Origin: an uncultured Pseudorhodobacter sp.
Lineage (GTDB): Bacteria > Pseudomonadota > Alphaproteobacteria > Rhodobacterales > Rhodobacteraceae
Direction of reading: 5' to 3'
DNA: 6,744 nucleotides
NCBI GenBank assembly: GCA_945957495.1
Contig: CAMFLG010000182.1
Location: 1 to 6,744 of the forward strand
The first letter of the stretch is position 1. Each line of letters begins with the position of its first letter. The notes beneath the pieces are model-generated. The model worked only from the letters and a program-made list of their open reading frames with translations. It did not search any database and was not told the origin of the DNA. This document shows, piece by piece, positions 5,618 to 6,744 of this stretch. The position numbers and the translations under genes were made by a program.

Positions 5618-6744
5618 CCCATCCGGGCCGCCTGCTGCGCATGATGGTGCTGGCGGTGCTGCTGCTGGGGGTTTTGGCGCCCATTCTGGCCGGGCTGGGC
5701 ATGACGCTGCGCGCCAGCTTTGGCGTGCTGCCCGCCATCGGCGCGGACAGCCTGTCGCTGCAACCCTTCCGCAACCTTGCAGCCACGCCGGGAATTGGCA
5801 ACAGCCTGCGCCTTTCGCTGTTCACCGGGGTCGGGTCCACCGTTCTGGCGCTGCTGCTGGCGCTGGGGATTTGCGCGCGGATGCAGGGCCGCGTCAGCCA
5901 ATCGCGCGCCGAACGCCTGCTGACCCCAATTCTGGCGGTGCCACATGCCGCCATGGCGATTGGGCTGGCCTTTCTGCTGGCCCCCTCTGGCTGGCTGATC
6001 CGGCTGATTTCGCCCTGGGCGACGGGTTGGACCAGCCCGCCCGATCTGCCCTTGGTGGGGGATAGCTGGGGCGTGGCGCTGCTTTTGGGGCTGGTGGTCA
6101 AGGAACTGCCGTTCCTGATCCTTGTCAGCCATTCCGCCCTGGCGCAACTTCCGTTGCGGGCGCAAATGGCGGCGGGGCGGTCGCTGGGCTATGGCCGGGG
6201 GCTGGTCTTTGCCAAGATCATCCTGCCGCAACTGTGGCCGCTGATCCGCCTGCCGGTTCTGGTGGTGCAGATCTTTTCGCTGTCGGTGGTGGATATGGCG
6301 GTGGTGCTGGGGCCATCGAACCCGCCCACCCTGTCGGTGGCGGTGATGCGGCTGTTTTCCCACCCCGATGCCGCGATGCTGCTGCCCGCCTCTGCCGGGG
6401 CGATCATGATTGCCGTACTGGCCGCTGCAGTGGTGGGCCTGTGGCTGTTCGCCGAGGCCGTCGCCCGCCGCACAGGGCTTTGGTGGCTGCGGCGCGGCGG
6501 GCGTGGGGTTGCGGGCGAACCCGGCCTGCGGCTGGCCAGTGGCGCGGCCACCGCCCTGCTGGGGCTTGGCCTGATGGCGCTGGTGCCGCTGCTGCTGTGG
6601 TCCATCGCCTTTCGGTGGAGCTTTCCCAACGCCCTGCCCGAAAGCTATAGCCTGAACGCCTGGATGACCCCCGGGCAGAACTGGGGCCACGCCTTTGGCC
6701 TGACACTGGCGATTGCGGCGCTGACCACGCTGGCCGCGCTCGCC
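5614..6744 (+). CDS. ynjC: ABC transporter permease, double-length, YnjC-like, 3'-truncated by window edge
   Basis: The frame opens at ATG 5614, overlapping the ynjB-like stop by 4 bases, and stays open to the end, 377 residues so far. It is a very hydrophobic inner-membrane protein. Helix-forming stretches include about 10-30, 64-86, 104-123, 152-175, 211-232, 256-282, 310-332 and 360-377. The cytoplasmic loop that contacts the ATPase is at 186-205: AAG-RSL-Gly192, nine residues, then I-I-L-P, which fits EAA-X3-G-X9-I-X-L-P with Ala in place of the usual Glu. After about 300 a second set of helices begins, and GHAFGLTLAIAALTTLAALA (358-377) repeats the pattern of NSLRLSLFTGVGSTVLALLLAL (63-84). 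This shows two fused permease domains, as in ThiP/FbpB-type transporters and, as I recall, YnjC (about 510 residues). About 130 residues and the ATPase gene should follow beyond the window. Confidence 0.9.
   Translation, partial: MTHPGRLLRMMVLAVLLLGVLAPILAGLGMTLRASFGVLPAIGADSLSLQPFRNLAATPGIGNSLRLSLFTGVGSTVLALLLALGICARMQGRVSQSRAERLLTPILAVPHAAMAIGLAFLLAPSGWLIRLISPWATGWTSPPDLPLVGDSWGVALLLGLVVKELPFLILVSHSALAQLPLRAQMAAGRSLGYGRGLVFAKIILPQLWPLIRLPVLVVQIFSLSVVDMAVVLGPSNPPTLSVAVMRLFSHPDAAMLLPASAGAIMIAVLAAAVVGLWLFAEAVARRTGLWWLRRGGRGVAGEPGLRLASGAATALLGLGLMALVPLLLWSIAFRWSFPNALPESYSLNAWMTPGQNWGHAFGLTLAIAALTTLAALA

Noticed and set aside
1..6744. CRISPR arrays, tRNA or rRNA genes, insertion sequences, phage attachment sites
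   Set aside because: I looked for regularly spaced repeats, cloverleaf-like segments, transposase motifs and terminal inverted repeats and saw none. The only notable repeats are the palindromes at 957-1001.

Overview
The window is GC-rich alphaproteobacterial DNA, most likely from the Rhodobacter/Rhodobacteraceae group. The evidence is the composition, with G/C-ending codons dominant, and a divergent pair made of an oxygen-independent coproporphyrinogen III dehydrogenase (hemN, minus strand) and an FnrL-type oxygen-sensing regulator (plus strand), followed by a universal stress protein. As I remember it, this is the gene order beside the cbb3 oxidase locus in Rhodobacter sphaeroides. The species cannot be named from the sequence alone.

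Layout. Positions 1-951 hold the 3' part of a GT4-type glycosyltransferase, cut off by the window edge. It converges on hemN (1006-2361, minus), and the 54-base gap holds two tandem perfect 22-bp palindromes that look like a two-way terminator or a family-specific repeat. hemN and fnrL (2425-3171) diverge from a 63-base AT-richer gap that carries a 9/10 match to the FNR box. Downstream of fnrL, a second FNR-like box (8/10) lies at exactly the class II distance from a -10-like TAGCAT, ahead of a universal stress protein gene (3260-3673). A structured gap follows, then three plus-strand genes: a CDP-alcohol phosphatidyltransferase (YnjF-like, 3788-4411), a periplasmic solute-binding protein (YnjB-like, 4433-5617) and the first part of a double-length ABC permease (YnjC-like, from 5614 past the window end).

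How the genes fit together. hemN, fnrL and usp form an oxygen-response block. FnrL, with an N-terminal cysteine cluster for a 4Fe-4S sensor, probably controls the divergent hemN (anaerobic haem/tetrapyrrole synthesis) and possibly usp, through the boxes described. The second block resembles the poorly characterised Escherichia coli ynjBCD/ynjF neighbourhood: an ABC importer linked to a membrane enzyme that moves a CDP-activated group onto an alcohol. Its substrate is unknown. The persistence of this grouping in a distant proteobacterium is the most interesting observation in the window; the ATPase would be expected just downstream.
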